From positions 1 to 64,000 of the forward strand of contig NZ_SOBR01000009.1 of NCBI RefSeq assembly GCF_004364315.1: a DNA stretch of 64,000 nt, written 5' to 3'. Shown one piece after another: positions 18,051 to 28,590 of this stretch; within the stretch, counting starts at the first letter, position 1, and each line of letters opens with the position of its first letter. The DNA is from Chromohalobacter marismortui. Its GTDB lineage: Bacteria > Pseudomonadota > Gammaproteobacteria > Pseudomonadales > Halomonadaceae. A program made the position numbers and the translations under genes. Under the pieces are notes generated by a model. That model made no database searches. It saw nothing but the letters and a program-made list of their open reading frames with translations, and was not told the DNA's origin.

Positions 18051-19244
18051 GTGGCTAAGGAAAAATTTGAACGTAACAAATCGCATATCAACGTCGGTAC
18101 CATCGGTCACGTCGACCATGGCAAGACCACGCTGACTGCGGCTCTGACTCGCGTTTCCGCGGAAGTTTTCGGCGGCGACTGGCGCGAATTCGACACCATC
18201 GACAATGCGCCGGAAGAGCGTGAGCGCGGTATCACCATCGCTACCGCTCACGTCGAATATCAGTCCGAGGAGCGCCACTACGCGCACGTCGACTGCCCGG
18301 GGCACGCTGACTACGTCAAGAACATGATCACCGGTGCCGCGCAGATGGATGGCGCGATTCTGGTCTGCAGCGCTGCCGACGGCCCCATGCCGCAGACGCG
18401 TGAGCACATCCTGCTGTCTCGTCAGGTCGGCGTTCCGTACATCGTCGTGTTCCTGAACAAGGCCGACATGGTCGATGACGAAGAGCTCCTCGAGCTGGTC
18501 GAAATGGAAGTGCGTGAACTCCTCAACGAGTACGACTTCCCGGGTGACGATACCCCGATCATCATCGGTTCTGCGCTGATGGCGCTGGAAGGCAAGGACG
18601 ACAACGGCATGGGTACCACCGCCGTTGCCAACCTGATCAAGGCGCTGGATGCGTACATTCCGGAGCCGGAGCGTGCCATCGACCAGCCGTTCCTGATGCC
18701 GATCGAAGACGTGTTCTCCATCTCCGGTCGCGGTACCGTCGTGACGGGGCGTGTCGAGCGCGGCATCATCAAGTCCGGTGAGGAAGTCGAGATCGTGGGT
18801 CTCAAGGACACCACCAAGACGACCGTGACCGGTGTCGAGATGTTCCGCAAGCTGCTCGACGAAGGTCGTGCCGGCGAGAACATCGGTGCCCTGCTGCGTG
18901 GTACCAAGCGTGACGACGTCGAGCGTGGCCAGGTCCTGGCCAAGCCGGGTACCATCACGCCGCACACCATCTTCGAAGCCGAAGTTTATGTGCTGTCCAA
19001 GGAAGAAGGCGGTCGTCATACCCCGTTCTTCAAGGGCTATCGTCCGCAGTTCTACTTCCGTACCACTGACGTGACGGGTACTTGTGAGCTGCCGGAAGGC
19101 GTCGAAATGGTCATGCCGGGCGACAACGTCAAGATGACCGTGACGTTGATTGCGCCGATCGCCATGGAAGACGGCCTGCGCTTCGCGGTTCGCGAAGGCG
19201 GTCGTACCGTGGGCGCCGGCGTCGTCGCCAAGATCGTTAAGTAA
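18051..19244 (+). CDS. tuf: elongation factor Tu
   Basis: EF-Tu delivers aminoacyl-tRNA to the ribosome. The 397-aa product starts at GTG 18051 and has [17 protein letters not shown] and NKAD motifs and complete domains 2 and 3. It is the only tuf in this window. The copy usually found beside tRNA-Thr is absent, so it may be the sole copy in the genome. A palindrome GTTAGCTAAC lies at 18024-18033 in its leader. Confidence 0.98.
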   Translation: MAKEKFERNKSHINVGTIGHVDHGKTTLTAALTRVSAEVFGGDWREFDTIDNAPEERERGITIATAHVEYQSEERHYAHVDCPGHADYVKNMITGAAQMDGAILVCSAADGPMPQTREHILLSRQVGVPYIVVFLNKADMVDDEELLELVEMEVRELLNEYDFPGDDTPIIIGSALMALEGKDDNGMGTTAVANLIKALDAYIPEPERAIDQPFLMPIEDVFSISGRGTVVTGRVERGIIKSGEEVEIVGLKDTTKTTVTGVEMFRKLLDEGRAGENIGALLRGTKRDDVERGQVLAKPGTITPHTIFEAEVYVLSKEEGGRHTPFFKGYRPQFYFRTTDVTGTCELPEGVEMVMPGDNVKMTVTLIAPIAMEDGLRFAVREGGRTVGAGVVAKIVK

Positions 19245-19267
19245 GTCTTGGACTTCTGATGATCGAA

Positions 19268-19293
19268 GGGGGCTCCTTGCGGAGCCCCCTTTT
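19268..19293 (+). terminator. rho-independent terminator after tuf
   Basis: A perfect 9-bp GC stem, GGGGGCTCC (19268-19276) with GGAGCCCCC (19281-19289), loop TTGC, is followed by TTTT. It ends the str operon. Confidence 0.9.
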
Positions 19294-19315
19294 CTGCGCA
19301 TGCTGATTTTCCTGT

Positions 19316-19344
19316 TTGACTCAGGGATCTTGCATGCCTATAAT
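19316..19344 (+). promoter_or_regulatory. promoter of the S10 operon
   Basis: TTGACT (19316-19321) and a perfect TATAAT (19339-19344) at 17 bp spacing, with an extended TGC element and GC-rich discriminator GCGCATCC. This is probably one of the strongest promoters in the window and drives the ribosomal protein genes from rpsJ onward. Confidence 0.9.
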
Positions 19345-19408
19345 GCGCATCCTTTGAATGCGTGGGTAGACGGCTCGCGCCGTCGACATCCATTGGAGTT
19401 TAGGGCTA

Positions 19409-19720
19409 ATGCAGAACCAAAAGATTCGCATTCGGTTGAAGGCCTTTGACCATCGCTTGATTGACCAGTCCGCGCAAGAAATCGTGGATACGGCGAAGCG
19501 TACTGGTGCTCAGGTTTGTGGTCCGATACCGCTGCCGACTAACCGCGAACGCTATACCGTATTGATCTCTCCGCACGTCAACAAAGACGCGCGCGATCAG
19601 TACGAGATTCGCACTCACAAGCGTGTGCTCGACATCGTCGAACCCACGGAAAAAACCGTAGACGCGCTGATGAAGCTCGACCTCGCCGCTGGCGTGGATG
19701 TGCAAATCAAGCTCGACTAA
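19409..19720 (+). CDS. rpsJ: 30S ribosomal protein S10 / NusE
   Basis: S10 is a 30S head protein and, as NusE, couples NusG to the ribosome and takes part in antitermination. The 103-aa product starts [19 protein letters not shown] and is full length. First gene of the S10 operon, 65 bases after the -10 box. Confidence 0.98.
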   Translation: MQNQKIRIRLKAFDHRLIDQSAQEIVDTAKRTGAQVCGPIPLPTNRERYTVLISPHVNKDARDQYEIRTHKRVLDIVEPTEKTVDALMKLDLAAGVDVQIKLD

Positions 19721-19730
19721 TCACACTAGT

Positions 19731-19787
19731 CACTAGCGGCTTTTACAAGGTCGCCACGCCGGGACGGCGTCACACAATGTGCTAGTG
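19731..19787 (+). other. structured spacer between rpsJ and rplC
   Basis: CACTAGC (19731-19737) pairs perfectly with GCTAGTG (19781-19787) and encloses a second hairpin around ACGCCG...CGGCGT. The 128-nt spacer is unusually long for this operon. It may be a regulatory leader, but I do not recognise a known motif. Confidence 0.4.
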
Positions 19788-19848
19788 GAATGCTCTGGAA
19801 AGGGCAGCCATAGCGGGTGATAGCCCCGTACACTAAAGGAGACTGAAC

Positions 19849-20487
19849 ATGACTATCGGTTTGGTCGGTAAGAAGAGCGGTATGACCCGCATCTTCACCG
19901 AGAATGGCGCCTCCGTGCCCGTAACCGTTATCGAAGTCGAGCCGAATCGCGTGACTCGCGTCAAGACCGTCGAAAGCGACGGCTATAGCGCGGTTCAGGT
20001 GACTTCGGGATCCCGCAAGGCCAAGCATCTGACCAAGGCAGCCGCAGGGCAGTACGCCAAGTCAGGTGTCGAAGCCGGTCGTGCACTGATGGAGTTCCGC
20101 CTGACTGAAGGCGAAGAGGCTCCTGAAGTAGGCGGCAACATCACCGTATCCCTCTTTGAAGCCGGTCAGAAAGTTGACGTGACTGGTACCTCTAAAGGCA
20201 AGGGCTTCCAGGGCGCCGTCAAGCGCTGGAATTTCCGCACGCAAGACAATGGCCACGGTAACTCGCTCGCGCACCGCGCGCCGGGCTCCATCGGCATGTG
20301 CCAGACGCCTGGTCGCGTCTTCAAGGGCAAGAAGATGGCCGGTCAGCTGGGCAATGAGCGTGTCACTGTCCAGAGCCTGGAAATCGTGCGTGTCGATGCC
20401 GAGCGTAACCTGCTGTTGGTCAAGGGCGCCGTGCCGGGCGCGACCGACTGCGAAGTCATCGTACGCAGTGCCGTTAAAGCTCGCTGA
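19849..20487 (+). CDS. rplC: 50S ribosomal protein L3
   Basis: L3 is one of the two 50S assembly initiators and reaches the peptidyl transferase centre. The 212-aa product has the signature [20 protein letters not shown], which contains the glutamine usually methylated by PrmB. ATG 19849 follows AAAGGAGA. Confidence 0.98.
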   Translation: MTIGLVGKKSGMTRIFTENGASVPVTVIEVEPNRVTRVKTVESDGYSAVQVTSGSRKAKHLTKAAAGQYAKSGVEAGRALMEFRLTEGEEAPEVGGNITVSLFEAGQKVDVTGTSKGKGFQGAVKRWNFRTQDNGHGNSLAHRAPGSIGMCQTPGRVFKGKKMAGQLGNERVTVQSLEIVRVDAERNLLLVKGAVPGATDCEVIVRSAVKAR

Positions 20488-20501
20488 GGGGTATGAGACC
20501 G

Positions 20502-21110
20502 ATGAATCTGAATCTCGCAGGTGCCGAAGCCGGCACTGTCGAAGTGTCCGACGCTACCTTCGGTAAAGAGTTTAACGAGTCGCTGGTTCACCAGGTCGTG
20601 ACTGCGTATTTCGCAGCCGGTCGCCAGGGAACTCGCGCTCAGAAGACGCGCGCCGAAGTGCGTGGCGGCGGCAAGAAGCCGTGGCGTCAAAAAGGGACCG
20701 GCCGTGCACGTGCCGGTACCATCCGCTCGCCGTTGTGGCGCAGTGGCGGCGTGACCTTCGCGGCGCGCCCGCAAGACTACACCCAGAAGGTCAACCGCAA
20801 GATGTACCGTGCCGCCATGCGCTCGATTCTTTCCGAGCTGGTGCGTCAGGAGCGTCTTGTCGTCGTTGACAGCTTTGCGGTGGATGCCCCCAAGACCAAG
20901 CAGCTGATTGCCAAGCTGAAGGACCTGGATCTCGAGAAAGCGCTGATCGTCACAGAGGATATCGACGAAAAGCTGTTTCTCGCCGCGCGCAACATTCCCT
21001 ACGTCGATGTGGTGGATGTCGCGGCTGCCGATCCGGTGAGCCTGGTTGCCTTTGACAAGGTGCTGGTCACCGTTTCCGCTCTGCGTAAATTCGAGGAGAA
21101 GCTGGGATGA
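20502..21110 (+). CDS. rplD: 50S ribosomal protein L4
   Basis: L4 lines the exit tunnel and in E. coli represses the S10 operon. I chose ATG 20502 ([11 protein letters not shown], 202 aa) because GAGGGG at 20485-20490 is properly spaced from it and too close to the in-frame ATG at 20493. The conserved [18 protein letters not shown] loop is present. The stop overlaps rplW in ATGA. Confidence 0.95.
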   Translation: MNLNLAGAEAGTVEVSDATFGKEFNESLVHQVVTAYFAAGRQGTRAQKTRAEVRGGGKKPWRQKGTGRARAGTIRSPLWRSGGVTFAARPQDYTQKVNRKMYRAAMRSILSELVRQERLVVVDSFAVDAPKTKQLIAKLKDLDLEKALIVTEDIDEKLFLAARNIPYVDVVDVAAADPVSLVAFDKVLVTVSALRKFEEKLG

Positions 21111-21403
21111 ACCAGGAACGCGTATTCAAGGTTCTGCTCGGGCCTCACATGACCGAGAAGGCCGCATTCGCCGCCGAAAACAACCAGTACGTGTTCAAGG
21201 TGGCCCAGGACGCGACCAAGCCCGAGATCAAGAAAGCCGTCGAAGCGCTCTTCGAGAAGAAGGTCGCCGGTGTGCAGGTCTTGAACGTCAAGGGCAAGAC
21301 CAAGCGCACACAGCATGGCGTTGGTCTGCGCAAGGGGTATCGCAAGGCATACGTCACACTGGCGGCCGGCGAGACTCTCGAAGACTTCTCTGGCGCCGAG
21401 TAA
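21107..21403 (+). CDS. rplW: 50S ribosomal protein L23
   Basis: L23 sits at the tunnel exit and docks trigger factor and SRP. The 98-aa product has the conserved [17 protein letters not shown] helix and the C-terminal basic loop. It overlaps rplD by four bases, so translation is coupled. Confidence 0.97.
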   Translation: MNQERVFKVLLGPHMTEKAAFAAENNQYVFKVAQDATKPEIKKAVEALFEKKVAGVQVLNVKGKTKRTQHGVGLRKGYRKAYVTLAAGETLEDFSGAE

Positions 21404-21419
21404 GGCAGGAGTACGGATC

Positions 21420-22250
21420 ATGGCAGTTGTTAAGACCAAACCCACGTCCGCCGGTCGTCGTCACGTCGTCAAAGTCGTCAGCGACGAACTCTACAAGGGC
21501 CGTCCTTATGCCGGCTTGTTGGAGAAGAAATCCAAGAGCGGCGGTCGTAACAATAACGGTCGTATCACTACCCGTCATGTCGGGGGTGGTCACCGTCAGC
21601 ACTATCGTGTGATCGATTTCAAACGTGCCAAGGATGGCGTTGCCGCCGTCGTTGAGCGCCTCGAATACGATCCCAATCGTAGCGCCAACATTGCGCTGCT
21701 CAAGTACCTGGACGGCGAACGTCGCTACATCATTGCACCGCGTGGCATCAAGGCGGGCGATCGCTTGGAGTCCGGCGTCAATGCAGCGATCAAGCGTGGT
21801 AATGCGCTGCCGCTACGCAATATTCCGGTAGGCTCTACCGTGCACTGCATCGAGTTGAAGCCCGGTAAGGGTGCTCAGATCGCGCGGAGTGCCGGTGCAA
21901 GTGCCCAGCTGGTAGCACGTGAAGGCAATTACGCCACCGTGCGTCTGCGCTCCGGCGAGATGCGCAAGATTCTGGCGGAATGCCGTGCAACATTGGGCGA
22001 AGTGGGCAATTCCGAGCACAGCCTCCGTCAACTTGGCAAGGCCGGTGCGAAGCGCTGGAGAGGCGTGCGCCCGACGGTTCGCGGTGTCGCGATGAACCCG
22101 GTGGACCACCCGCATGGCGGTGGTGAAGGCCGCACCAGCGGTGGCCGGCATCCGGTGAGCCCGTGGGGTATCCCCACCAAGGGCCACAAGACCCGCAAGA
22201 ACAAGCGCACCGACAAGCTGATCGTACGTCGCCGTAAGGCACGTAGCTGA
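21420..22250 (+). CDS. rplB: 50S ribosomal protein L2
   Basis: L2 supports the peptidyl transferase centre and subunit joining. The 276-aa product begins [19 protein letters not shown] and carries the conserved [17 protein letters not shown] segment with the functionally important histidine. The open frame extends back into rplW, but ATG 21420 after AGGAG gives the family start. Confidence 0.98.
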   Translation: MAVVKTKPTSAGRRHVVKVVSDELYKGRPYAGLLEKKSKSGGRNNNGRITTRHVGGGHRQHYRVIDFKRAKDGVAAVVERLEYDPNRSANIALLKYLDGERRYIIAPRGIKAGDRLESGVNAAIKRGNALPLRNIPVGSTVHCIELKPGKGAQIARSAGASAQLVAREGNYATVRLRSGEMRKILAECRATLGEVGNSEHSLRQLGKAGAKRWRGVRPTVRGVAMNPVDHPHGGGEGRTSGGRHPVSPWGIPTKGHKTRKNKRTDKLIVRRRKARS

Positions 22251-22283
22251 TCGAAATTGCCAAGACATTAAGAGGTAACGGCT

Positions 22284-22559
22284 GTGCCACGTTCACTGAA
22301 GAAAGGTCCTTTTATTGACCTTCATCTGCTGAAGAAGGTTGAGACTGCAGTGGAGAAGAGCGATCGCAAACCGATCAAGACCTGGTCGCGTCGCTCCATG
22401 ATCCTGCCGAATATGGTCGGGCTCACCATTGCAGTCCATAACGGGCGTCAACATGTCCCGGTGCATGTCTCCGAGGAAATGGTTGGCCATAAGCTGGGCG
22501 AATTCGCTGCCACCCGCACCTATCGTGGTCATGCGGCGGACAAGAAAGCCAAACGGTAA
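22284..22559 (+). CDS. rpsS: 30S ribosomal protein S19
   Basis: S19 binds the 30S head with S13. The 91-aa product starts at GTG 22284 ([18 protein letters not shown]) after AAGAGGT and is complete. Confidence 0.98.
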   Translation: MPRSLKKGPFIDLHLLKKVETAVEKSDRKPIKTWSRRSMILPNMVGLTIAVHNGRQHVPVHVSEEMVGHKLGEFAATRTYRGHAADKKAKR

Positions 22560-22577
22560 GCCAGAGAGGTTAGAGAG

Positions 22578-22910
22578 ATGGAAGTCACAGCAAAGCTGCG
22601 TGGCGCTCGTTTATCCGCCCAGAAGGCCCGTTTGGTGGCTGACCTGGTGCGCGGTAAACCGGTCGCCGAAGCACTGGATACATTGACCTACTCGCCGAAG
22701 AAAGCGGCGAAGATCGTCAAGAAGGTGCTTCAGTCCGCCATCGCGAATGCGGAAGAAAACAATGGCATGGACATCGACGAGCTGCGTGTCTCGACCATCT
22801 GCGTCGATGAGGGCATGACGCTTAAGCGCATCCAGCCTCGCGCCAAGGGCCGTGCGGATCGCATCTTGAAGCGCACTTGTCACATCACCGTCAAGGTAGC
22901 CGAGAAGTAG
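22578..22910 (+). CDS. rplV: 50S ribosomal protein L22
   Basis: L22 extends a beta hairpin into the exit tunnel. The 110-aa product has the typical [18 protein letters not shown] start and the C-terminal [13 protein letters not shown]. The hairpin tip ([19 protein letters not shown]) is intact, so no macrolide-type deletion is seen. Confidence 0.98.
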   Translation: MEVTAKLRGARLSAQKARLVADLVRGKPVAEALDTLTYSPKKAAKIVKKVLQSAIANAEENNGMDIDELRVSTICVDEGMTLKRIQPRAKGRADRILKRTCHITVKVAEK

Positions 22911-22921
22911 GAGTCGACCAG

Positions 22922-23620
22922 ATGGGTCAGAAAGTAAATCCGACAGGTATTCGGCTAGGCATCGTCAAGGATCACACGTCCGTCTGGTATGCGGAGCGTG
23001 GTGCTTATGCCGATAAGCTGAATAATGACCTCGAAGTGCGCCGTTTTCTGGAGCAGCGTTTGAAGAACGCCTCCGTGAGCGGTATTACCATCGAGCGTCC
23101 AGCCAATAACGCACGCATCACCATTCACACAGCCCGTCCGGGTATCGTGATTGGCAAGAAGGGCGAGGATGTCGATCGCCTGCGTCGCGACGTCTCCGAG
23201 ATGATGGGCGTGCCGGTGCACGTCAACATCGAAGAGGTGCGCAAGCCCGAGCTCGACGCACAGCTCGTCGCGCAGAACATTGCCGGCCAGCTGGAACGCC
23301 GCGTGATGTTCCGCCGTGCCATGAAGCGTGCCGTGCAAAACGCCATGCGTCTGGGCGCGGGCGGTATCAAGGTACAGCTTTCCGGTCGCCTTGGTGGCGC
23401 TGAAATCGCCCGTACCGAATGGTATCGCGAAGGTCGCGTGCCGCTGCATACGCTGCGCGCCGACATCGATTACGCCACTTACGAAGCGCACACCACCTAC
23501 GGCGTCATCGGCGTCAAGGTGTGGGTCTTCAAGGGTGAGATCCTCGGCGGCATCGAGGAAGTGCGTGCCAAGCAGAAACAAGCTCAGGCACCGGGGCCCA
23601 AGAAGAAAGGTTCCAAGTAA
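22922..23620 (+). CDS. rpsC: 30S ribosomal protein S3
   Basis: S3 contributes to mRNA entry and helicase activity. The 232-aa product starts [20 protein letters not shown] and contains a KH domain ([18 protein letters not shown]). The frame is open 45 bases into rplV, but ATG 22922 after GGAG is the family start. Confidence 0.98.
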   Translation: MGQKVNPTGIRLGIVKDHTSVWYAERGAYADKLNNDLEVRRFLEQRLKNASVSGITIERPANNARITIHTARPGIVIGKKGEDVDRLRRDVSEMMGVPVHVNIEEVRKPELDAQLVAQNIAGQLERRVMFRRAMKRAVQNAMRLGAGGIKVQLSGRLGGAEIARTEWYREGRVPLHTLRADIDYATYEAHTTYGVIGVKVWVFKGEILGGIEEVRAKQKQAQAPGPKKKGSK

Positions 23621-23634
23621 GGGGAGAGTGATCG

Positions 23635-24048
23635 ATGTTACAACCCAAGCGTACGAAATTCCGCAAGGTGCAGAAGGGCCGTAACCGCGGACTCGCGCAT
23701 CGCGGAAGCCAAGTGAGCTTCGGCGAGTACGGCCTGAAAGCCACTGGTCGCGGACGTATCACCGCTCGCCAGATTGAAGCCGGCCGCCGTGCCATTACAC
23801 GTCACGTCAAGCGTGGCGGCAAGATCTGGATCCGTGTCTTCCCGGACAAGCCGATTACCGAGAAGCCTCTGGAAGTCCGTATGGGTAAGGGTAAGGGCTC
23901 CGTCGAGTATTGGGTCGCCCAAATCCAGCCCGGGAAGGTGCTCTACGAGATCGAAGGCGTTTCCGAGGAGCTGGCGCGTGAGGCATTTGCCCTGGCCGCC
24001 CAGAAGTTCCCGGTCTCCACCACCTTTGTGAAACGGACGGTGATGTGA
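23635..24048 (+). CDS. rplP: 50S ribosomal protein L16
   Basis: L16 helps form the A-site tRNA pocket. The 137-aa product starts [19 protein letters not shown] and contains [20 protein letters not shown]. The stop overlaps the rpmC start by one base in TGATG, so the two are coupled. Confidence 0.98.
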   Translation: MLQPKRTKFRKVQKGRNRGLAHRGSQVSFGEYGLKATGRGRITARQIEAGRRAITRHVKRGGKIWIRVFPDKPITEKPLEVRMGKGKGSVEYWVAQIQPGKVLYEIEGVSEELAREAFALAAQKFPVSTTFVKRTVM

Positions 24049-24239
24049 TGAAAGCCCAGGAAATTCGTGAAAAATCAGTCGAAGCGCTTCAGCAGCAGCT
24101 GCTCGAGCTCCTCCGGGAGCAGTTCAACCTGCGCATGCAGAAGGCCACCGGCCAGCTGAGCCAGACCCATCTGCTCAAGCAGGTGCGTCGCGATATCGCT
24201 CGCGTTAAGACTGTGCTCAATGAGAAGGCAGGTGACTGA
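24048..24239 (+). CDS. rpmC: 50S ribosomal protein L29
   Basis: L29 borders the tunnel exit. ATG 24048 gives a 63-aa protein starting [21 protein letters not shown] 24045 would add one residue and is less likely. The C-terminal helix ([18 protein letters not shown]) is conserved. Confidence 0.96.
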   Translation: MKAQEIREKSVEALQQQLLELLREQFNLRMQKATGQLSQTHLLKQVRRDIARVKTVLNEKAGD

Positions 24240-24240
24240 G

Positions 24241-24501
24241 ATGGCTGAAGAAAATAGTGCCCGCACACTGAATGGCAAGGTCGTGAGCGACAAGATGGAC
24301 AAGTCCATCGTCGTTCAGGTCGAGCGCCGTGTCCGGCATCCGATTTATGACAAGTACGTGAAGCGCTCCACCAAACTGCACGCCCATGACGAGGCGAATC
24401 AGGCGAAGATCGGGGACACGGTTTCTATCGAAGAGTGCCGCCCGATCTCCAAGTTGAAAGCCTGGACGCTGGTCGAGGTGGTCGAGCAGGCCAAGGGCTG
24501 A
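24241..24501 (+). CDS. rpsQ: 30S ribosomal protein S17
   Basis: S17 is an early-assembly OB-fold protein. The 86-aa product starts [20 protein letters not shown] at ATG 24241, right after the rpmC stop. It is the last gene of the S10 block; a 51-nt spacer precedes rplN. Confidence 0.97.
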   Translation: MAEENSARTLNGKVVSDKMDKSIVVQVERRVRHPIYDKYVKRSTKLHAHDEANQAKIGDTVSIEECRPISKLKAWTLVEVVEQAKG

Positions 24502-24552
24502 GCAGGCCAGCGCCTTTCACCAGTGCAGTCAGTTTAGGTTTGGAGAAAACCG

Positions 24553-24924
24553 ATGATTCAGACGCAGACAATGCTGGATGTCGCCGACAACAGCGGCGCG
24601 CGCCGGGTGCAATGCATCAAGGTGCTGGGCGGGTCGCACCGCCGTTACGCCCGTGTTGGTGACGTCATCAAAGTGACGGTCAAGGAAGCGATTCCGCGAG
24701 GCAAGGTCAAGAAAGGCCAAGTCCTCAAGGCTGTCGTGGTACGTACCAAGAGTGGTGTCCGTCGTACAGACGGTTCACTGATCCGCTTCGATGGAAATGC
24801 GGCCGTTCTGTTGCAAAATGCCAACGAGCAGCCGATCGGTACCCGTATCTTCGGGCCGGTTACGCGTGAGCTTCGCAACGAGAAGTTCATGAAGATCATT
24901 TCCCTGGCGCCTGAAGTGCTGTGA
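24553..24924 (+). CDS. rplN: 50S ribosomal protein L14
   Basis: L14 contacts 16S helix 44 in an intersubunit bridge and is the target of silencing factor RsfS. The 123-aa product starts [21 protein letters not shown]. It opens the spc block. Confidence 0.98.
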   Translation: MIQTQTMLDVADNSGARRVQCIKVLGGSHRRYARVGDVIKVTVKEAIPRGKVKKGQVLKAVVVRTKSGVRRTDGSLIRFDGNAAVLLQNANEQPIGTRIFGPVTRELRNEKFMKIISLAPEVL

Positions 24925-24938
24925 GGAGCGAGGCGGAT

Positions 24939-25253
24939 ATGCGTAAGATTAAACGTGACGACGAAGTGATCGTCATTGCCGGCAAGGACAAGGGCAAGCG
25001 CGGCACGATCAAGCGGATTCTAGATGGATCCTATGTCGTGTCCGGTGTGAACATGATCAAACGTCACACCAAGCCTAACCCCATGCAAGGCAAGCAGGGG
25101 GGTATCGTCGAGCGTGAGGCCCCGATTCACGCGTCCAACGTGGCCATCTTCAATCAGGAGACCGGCAAGGCGGATCGCGTCGGCTTCCAGATTCAGGAAG
25201 ACGGTACCAAGGTACGTATCTACAAGTCGACGCAAAAGCAGATCGACGCCTAA
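24939..25253 (+). CDS. rplX: 50S ribosomal protein L24
   Basis: L24 is an assembly initiator with a KOW domain. ATG 24939 gives the 104-aa family form ([20 protein letters not shown]). The open frame extends 18 bases upstream, but that start would fall in the rplN stop region without a ribosome binding site. Confidence 0.97.
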   Translation: MRKIKRDDEVIVIAGKDKGKRGTIKRILDGSYVVSGVNMIKRHTKPNPMQGKQGGIVEREAPIHASNVAIFNQETGKADRVGFQIQEDGTKVRIYKSTQKQIDA

Positions 25254-25271
25254 CGCGAGTCGGGTAGCAAA

Positions 25272-25811
25272 ATGGCGAACTTGAAAGAACGTTATCAGAA
25301 CGAGGTGGCAGCTCAGCTCCAAGAGCAGTTCAGCTACGCCAACGTGATGCAGATCCCTCGGATCACCAAGGTGACCCTTAACATGGGCATCGGCGATGCG
25401 ACCAGCGACAAGAAGTTGATCGACAATGCCGTGGGCGACCTGGAGAAGTTGTCCGGTCAACGCCCGGTGATTACCAAGGCACGCAAGTCCATCGCAGGCT
25501 TCAAAGTCCGCGAAGGCTGGCCGATCGGCATCAAGGTGACATTGCGTCGCGAACGGATGTGGGATTTCCTCGACCGTCTCGTGAACGTCGCGATTCCGCG
25601 CGTTCGAGACTTTCGTGGCCTGAACCCCAAGTCCTTCGATGGCCGTGGCAACTACTCCATGGGAGTGCGTGAGCAGATCATCTTTCCCGAGCTCGAATAT
25701 GATAAGATTGATCGTATTCGCGGGTTGGATGTCACAATCACCACTACTGCCAACACCGATGAAGAAGGCCGTGCGCTGCTGAGCGCGCTGAACTTCCCGT
25801 TCAAGAAATAA
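25272..25811 (+). CDS. rplE: 50S ribosomal protein L5
   Basis: L5 binds 5S rRNA and the P-site tRNA. The 179-aa product has the conserved [16 protein letters not shown] and [15 protein letters not shown] segments. In E. coli, S8 represses the spc operon by binding at the start of this gene; I did not test that fold here. Confidence 0.98.
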   Translation: MANLKERYQNEVAAQLQEQFSYANVMQIPRITKVTLNMGIGDATSDKKLIDNAVGDLEKLSGQRPVITKARKSIAGFKVREGWPIGIKVTLRRERMWDFLDRLVNVAIPRVRDFRGLNPKSFDGRGNYSMGVREQIIFPELEYDKIDRIRGLDVTITTTANTDEEGRALLSALNFPFKK

Positions 25812-25821
25812 GGGTTGGATC

Positions 25822-26127
25822 ATGGCAAAGAAAAGCATGGTGCAGCGTGAGCTCAAGCGCGCAAAGCTGGTAGACAAGTACGCGGCCAAGCGTGCCGAGC
25901 TCAAGGCCATCATCTATGACGTCAACGCTTCTGATGAAGAGCGCTTCGACGCCCAGCTGAAACTTCAGGAATTGCCGCGCGATTCCAGTCCGGTCCGTCA
26001 GCGTAATCGCTGCCGCGTGACCGGTCGTCCGCACGGCTTCTACAACAAGTTCGGCTTGGGCCGCAACAAACTGCGTGAAGCCGCCATGCGTGGCGATGTC
26101 CCTGGACTCAAGAAGTCCAGCTGGTAA
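25822..26127 (+). CDS. rpsN: 30S ribosomal protein S14, zinc-free long form
   Basis: S14 completes the 30S head. The 101-aa protein is the long type with a single cysteine and no CxxC pairs, so it does not use zinc. The C-terminal [20 protein letters not shown] is typical. Confidence 0.97.
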   Translation: MAKKSMVQRELKRAKLVDKYAAKRAELKAIIYDVNASDEERFDAQLKLQELPRDSSPVRQRNRCRVTGRPHGFYNKFGLGRNKLREAAMRGDVPGLKKSSW

Positions 26128-26155
26128 GCCACGCGAGAATCAGGAGCGCAATGTA

Positions 26156-26548
26156 ATGAGCATGCAAGATACTCTAGCGGATATGTTTACCCGTATCCGC
26201 AATGCGCAGATGGCCACCAAGGAGACGGTTTCCATGCCGTCTTCCAACCTCAAGGTCGAGGTGGCACGCGTATTGAAGCAAGAGGGCTATATCAACGACT
26301 TCACCGTTACTGAAGGCGCCAAGCCCCAGTTGGCCGTGACGCTCAAGTATTTCGAGGGCAAGCCGGTCATCGAGCACATCCAACGCTTTTCCAAGCCGTC
26401 CCTGCGCTCTTACAAGGGCAAGGACGCGCTACCGAAGGTCGCGGATGGTCTGGGTATCGCGATCGTGACCACCTCCCAGGGCGTGATGACCGATCGTGCG
26501 GCGCGTCAGGCCGGTGTCGGTGGTGAAGTCATCTGCACCGTATTCTAG
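26156..26548 (+). CDS. rpsH: 30S ribosomal protein S8
   Basis: S8 binds helix 21 of 16S rRNA and in E. coli is the spc-operon repressor. ATG 26156 gives the 130-aa family form ([18 protein letters not shown]), although the frame is open back into rpsN. CAGGAG precedes the start. Confidence 0.97.
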   Translation: MSMQDTLADMFTRIRNAQMATKETVSMPSSNLKVEVARVLKQEGYINDFTVTEGAKPQLAVTLKYFEGKPVIEHIQRFSKPSLRSYKGKDALPKVADGLGIAIVTTSQGVMTDRAARQAGVGGEVICTVF

Positions 26549-26557
26549 GAGTTTGGA

Positions 26558-27088
26558 ATGTCCCGCGTAGCCAAATATCCGGTGAAACTGCCGAGTGGTG
26601 TCGAGGTCAAATTCGATGCCAACCAGCTGACCGTCAAAGGCGGTCAGGGCACGCTCTCCATGACCGTGCATTCCGATGTCACCATTGGTCAGGAAGAGGG
26701 CCAACTGACATTTAATCCGAGCGAGTCCGCCAAGAGCTGGGCGATGGTCGGAACCACCCGTGCGCTGGTGCAGAATATCGTCACCGGCGTCTCTGAGGGC
26801 TTCACGAAGTCTCTCGAGATCAACGGTGTTGGTTACCGCGCGCAAGCGAGTGGCAACACGCTTAACCTGACACTAGGCTTCTCGCACCCCGTCGAGTATA
26901 CGCTGCCTGAAGGTGTGACGGCTGAAACGCCGAAGAACACCACGATCGTGCTGAAAAGCGCGGACAAGCAGCAGCTCGGCCAGGTCGCAGCGGAAATTCG
27001 TGCCTTCCGTCCGCCCGAACCCTACAAGGGCAAGGGAATTCGGTATGGCGATGAAGTTGTCCGCCGCAAAGAAGCCAAGAAGAAGTAA
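26558..27088 (+). CDS. rplF: 50S ribosomal protein L6
   Basis: L6 lies near the sarcin-ricin loop. The 176-aa product contains the C-terminal signature [20 protein letters not shown]. It starts nine bases after rpsH with a TAGGAG ribosome binding site. Confidence 0.98.
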   Translation: MSRVAKYPVKLPSGVEVKFDANQLTVKGGQGTLSMTVHSDVTIGQEEGQLTFNPSESAKSWAMVGTTRALVQNIVTGVSEGFTKSLEINGVGYRAQASGNTLNLTLGFSHPVEYTLPEGVTAETPKNTTIVLKSADKQQLGQVAAEIRAFRPPEPYKGKGIRYGDEVVRRKEAKKK

Positions 27089-27097
27089 GGCAGGGTT

Positions 27098-27448
27098 ATG
27101 AACGCGAAGAAAGAATCTCGTCTCCGTCGTGCCCGCCGCGCTCGCGCCAAGATCCGCGAGCTGGGCGTGTCTCGCTTGAGCGTCAACCGCACGCCGCGCC
27201 ACATTTACGCGCAGATCATTTCGCCGGATGGTGGCCAGGTCCTGGCCAGTGCATCCACGCTCGACAAGAGTCTGCGCGAAGGATCCACGGGCAATGCGGA
27301 CGCCGCCGCCAAGGTAGGCGCCCTGATTGCCGAACGCGCGAAGGAAGCGGGCATCACCGAGGTGGCCTTCGATCGTGCCGGGTTTAAATACCACGGTCGT
27401 ATCAAGGCCCTGGCAGATGCCGCTCGTGAAGGCGGCCTGGAATTCTAA
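27098..27448 (+). CDS. rplR: 50S ribosomal protein L18
   Basis: L18 binds 5S rRNA with L5 and L25. The 116-aa product starts [19 protein letters not shown] and ends [21 protein letters not shown], full length. Confidence 0.98.
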   Translation: MNAKKESRLRRARRARAKIRELGVSRLSVNRTPRHIYAQIISPDGGQVLASASTLDKSLREGSTGNADAAAKVGALIAERAKEAGITEVAFDRAGFKYHGRIKALADAAREGGLEF

Positions 27449-27459
27449 AGGGTTTTACG

Positions 27460-27960
27460 ATGGCGAATAACGAACAGAAGGGCGGCGATCTGCAAGAGAA
27501 ACTCGTGCAGGTAAACCGCGTCGCCAAGGTAGTGAAAGGTGGTCGTATCTTCGGCTTCACCGCACTGACCGTCGTTGGCGATGGTAATGGTCGTGTCGGC
27601 TTCGGACGTGGCAAGGCGCGCGAAGTGCCTGTTGCGATCCAGAAGGCGATGGACCAGGCTCGCCGCAACATGGTGAAGGTCAGCCTCAGCGGCTCGACGC
27701 TGCAGTACCCCACGAAAGCCCGTCACGGTGCTTCCAAGGTGTACATGCAGCCGGCCTCCGAGGGTACCGGTATCATCGCTGGCGGTGCCATGCGCTCCGT
27801 GCTCGAATTGGCAGGCGTCCACGACGTTCTCGCCAAGTGCTACGGTTCCACCAACCCGGTGAACGTGGTGCGTGCGACCATCAAAGGTCTCGCCTCCATG
27901 CAGTCTCCGGAGGATATTGCCGCCAAGCGTGGTATGTCCATCGAAGAGCTCGCGGGGTAA
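27460..27960 (+). CDS. rpsE: 30S ribosomal protein S5
   Basis: S5 acts in decoding fidelity and mRNA entry. The 166-aa product has the double-stranded-RNA-binding-like segment ([21 protein letters not shown]) and the [16 protein letters not shown] motif. The spectinomycin loop ([12 protein letters not shown]) looks wild type. Confidence 0.98.
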   Translation: MANNEQKGGDLQEKLVQVNRVAKVVKGGRIFGFTALTVVGDGNGRVGFGRGKAREVPVAIQKAMDQARRNMVKVSLSGSTLQYPTKARHGASKVYMQPASEGTGIIAGGAMRSVLELAGVHDVLAKCYGSTNPVNVVRATIKGLASMQSPEDIAAKRGMSIEELAG

Positions 27961-27966
27961 GGCAAC

Positions 27967-28152
27967 ATGGCAACAGCAACGATCAAGGTTACCCAGACCC
28001 GTAGTACCATCGGCATTCTGGAAAAGCACAAGGCCACCATGCGTGGCTTGGGCTTGCGCCGCATCGGTCATACGGTTGAGCTGGAAGACACCCCCGCCGT
28101 ACGCGGTATGGTCAACAAGGTTAATTACCTTGTGCGTGTTGAGGGAGAGTAA
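27967..28152 (+). CDS. rpmD: 50S ribosomal protein L30
   Basis: A 61-aa protein with the family pattern [11 protein letters not shown]...[11 protein letters not shown]. It lies between rpsE and rplO at gaps of six and three bases, the standard order. Confidence 0.97.
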   Translation: MATATIKVTQTRSTIGILEKHKATMRGLGLRRIGHTVELEDTPAVRGMVNKVNYLVRVEGE

Positions 28153-28155
28153 TCC

Positions 28156-28590
28156 ATGAAACTCAATAGCCTGAGTCCCGCAGCGGGCTCAAAGCACGCC
28201 GAGAAGCGCGTCGGTCGTGGTATTGGCTCCGGCCTGGGCAAGACGGGTGGCCGTGGCCATAAAGGCCAGAAGTCACGCTCCGGTGGTTCGGTGAAGCCCG
28301 GTTTCGAAGGCGGTCAGATGCCGTTGCAGCGTCGTCTGCCGAAATATGGCTTCACCTCCATCAAGGCGATGGCCTCCGAAGAAGTGCGCGTGGCGGAGTT
28401 GGCCAAGGTCGACGGTGATATCGTCGATTTGAATAGCCTGAAGAAAGCCAACGTACTCAAGGATAATACCCAGTACGCGAAGGTGATTCTCTCCGGTGAA
28501 CTGAACAAAGCAGTCACGGTTCGCGGTCTCAAGGTCACCAAGGGTGCCCGAGGCGCGATCGAAGCTGCCGGTGGCAAGGTAGAGGAATAA
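28156..28590 (+). CDS. rplO: 50S ribosomal protein L15
   Basis: L15 is a late-assembly protein. The 144-aa product has the Gly-rich basic N terminus ([21 protein letters not shown]) and the conserved [18 protein letters not shown]. secY begins on the very next base after its stop. Confidence 0.98.
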   Translation: MKLNSLSPAAGSKHAEKRVGRGIGSGLGKTGGRGHKGQKSRSGGSVKPGFEGGQMPLQRRLPKYGFTSIKAMASEEVRVAELAKVDGDIVDLNSLKKANVLKDNTQYAKVILSGELNKAVTVRGLKVTKGARGAIEAAGGKVEE

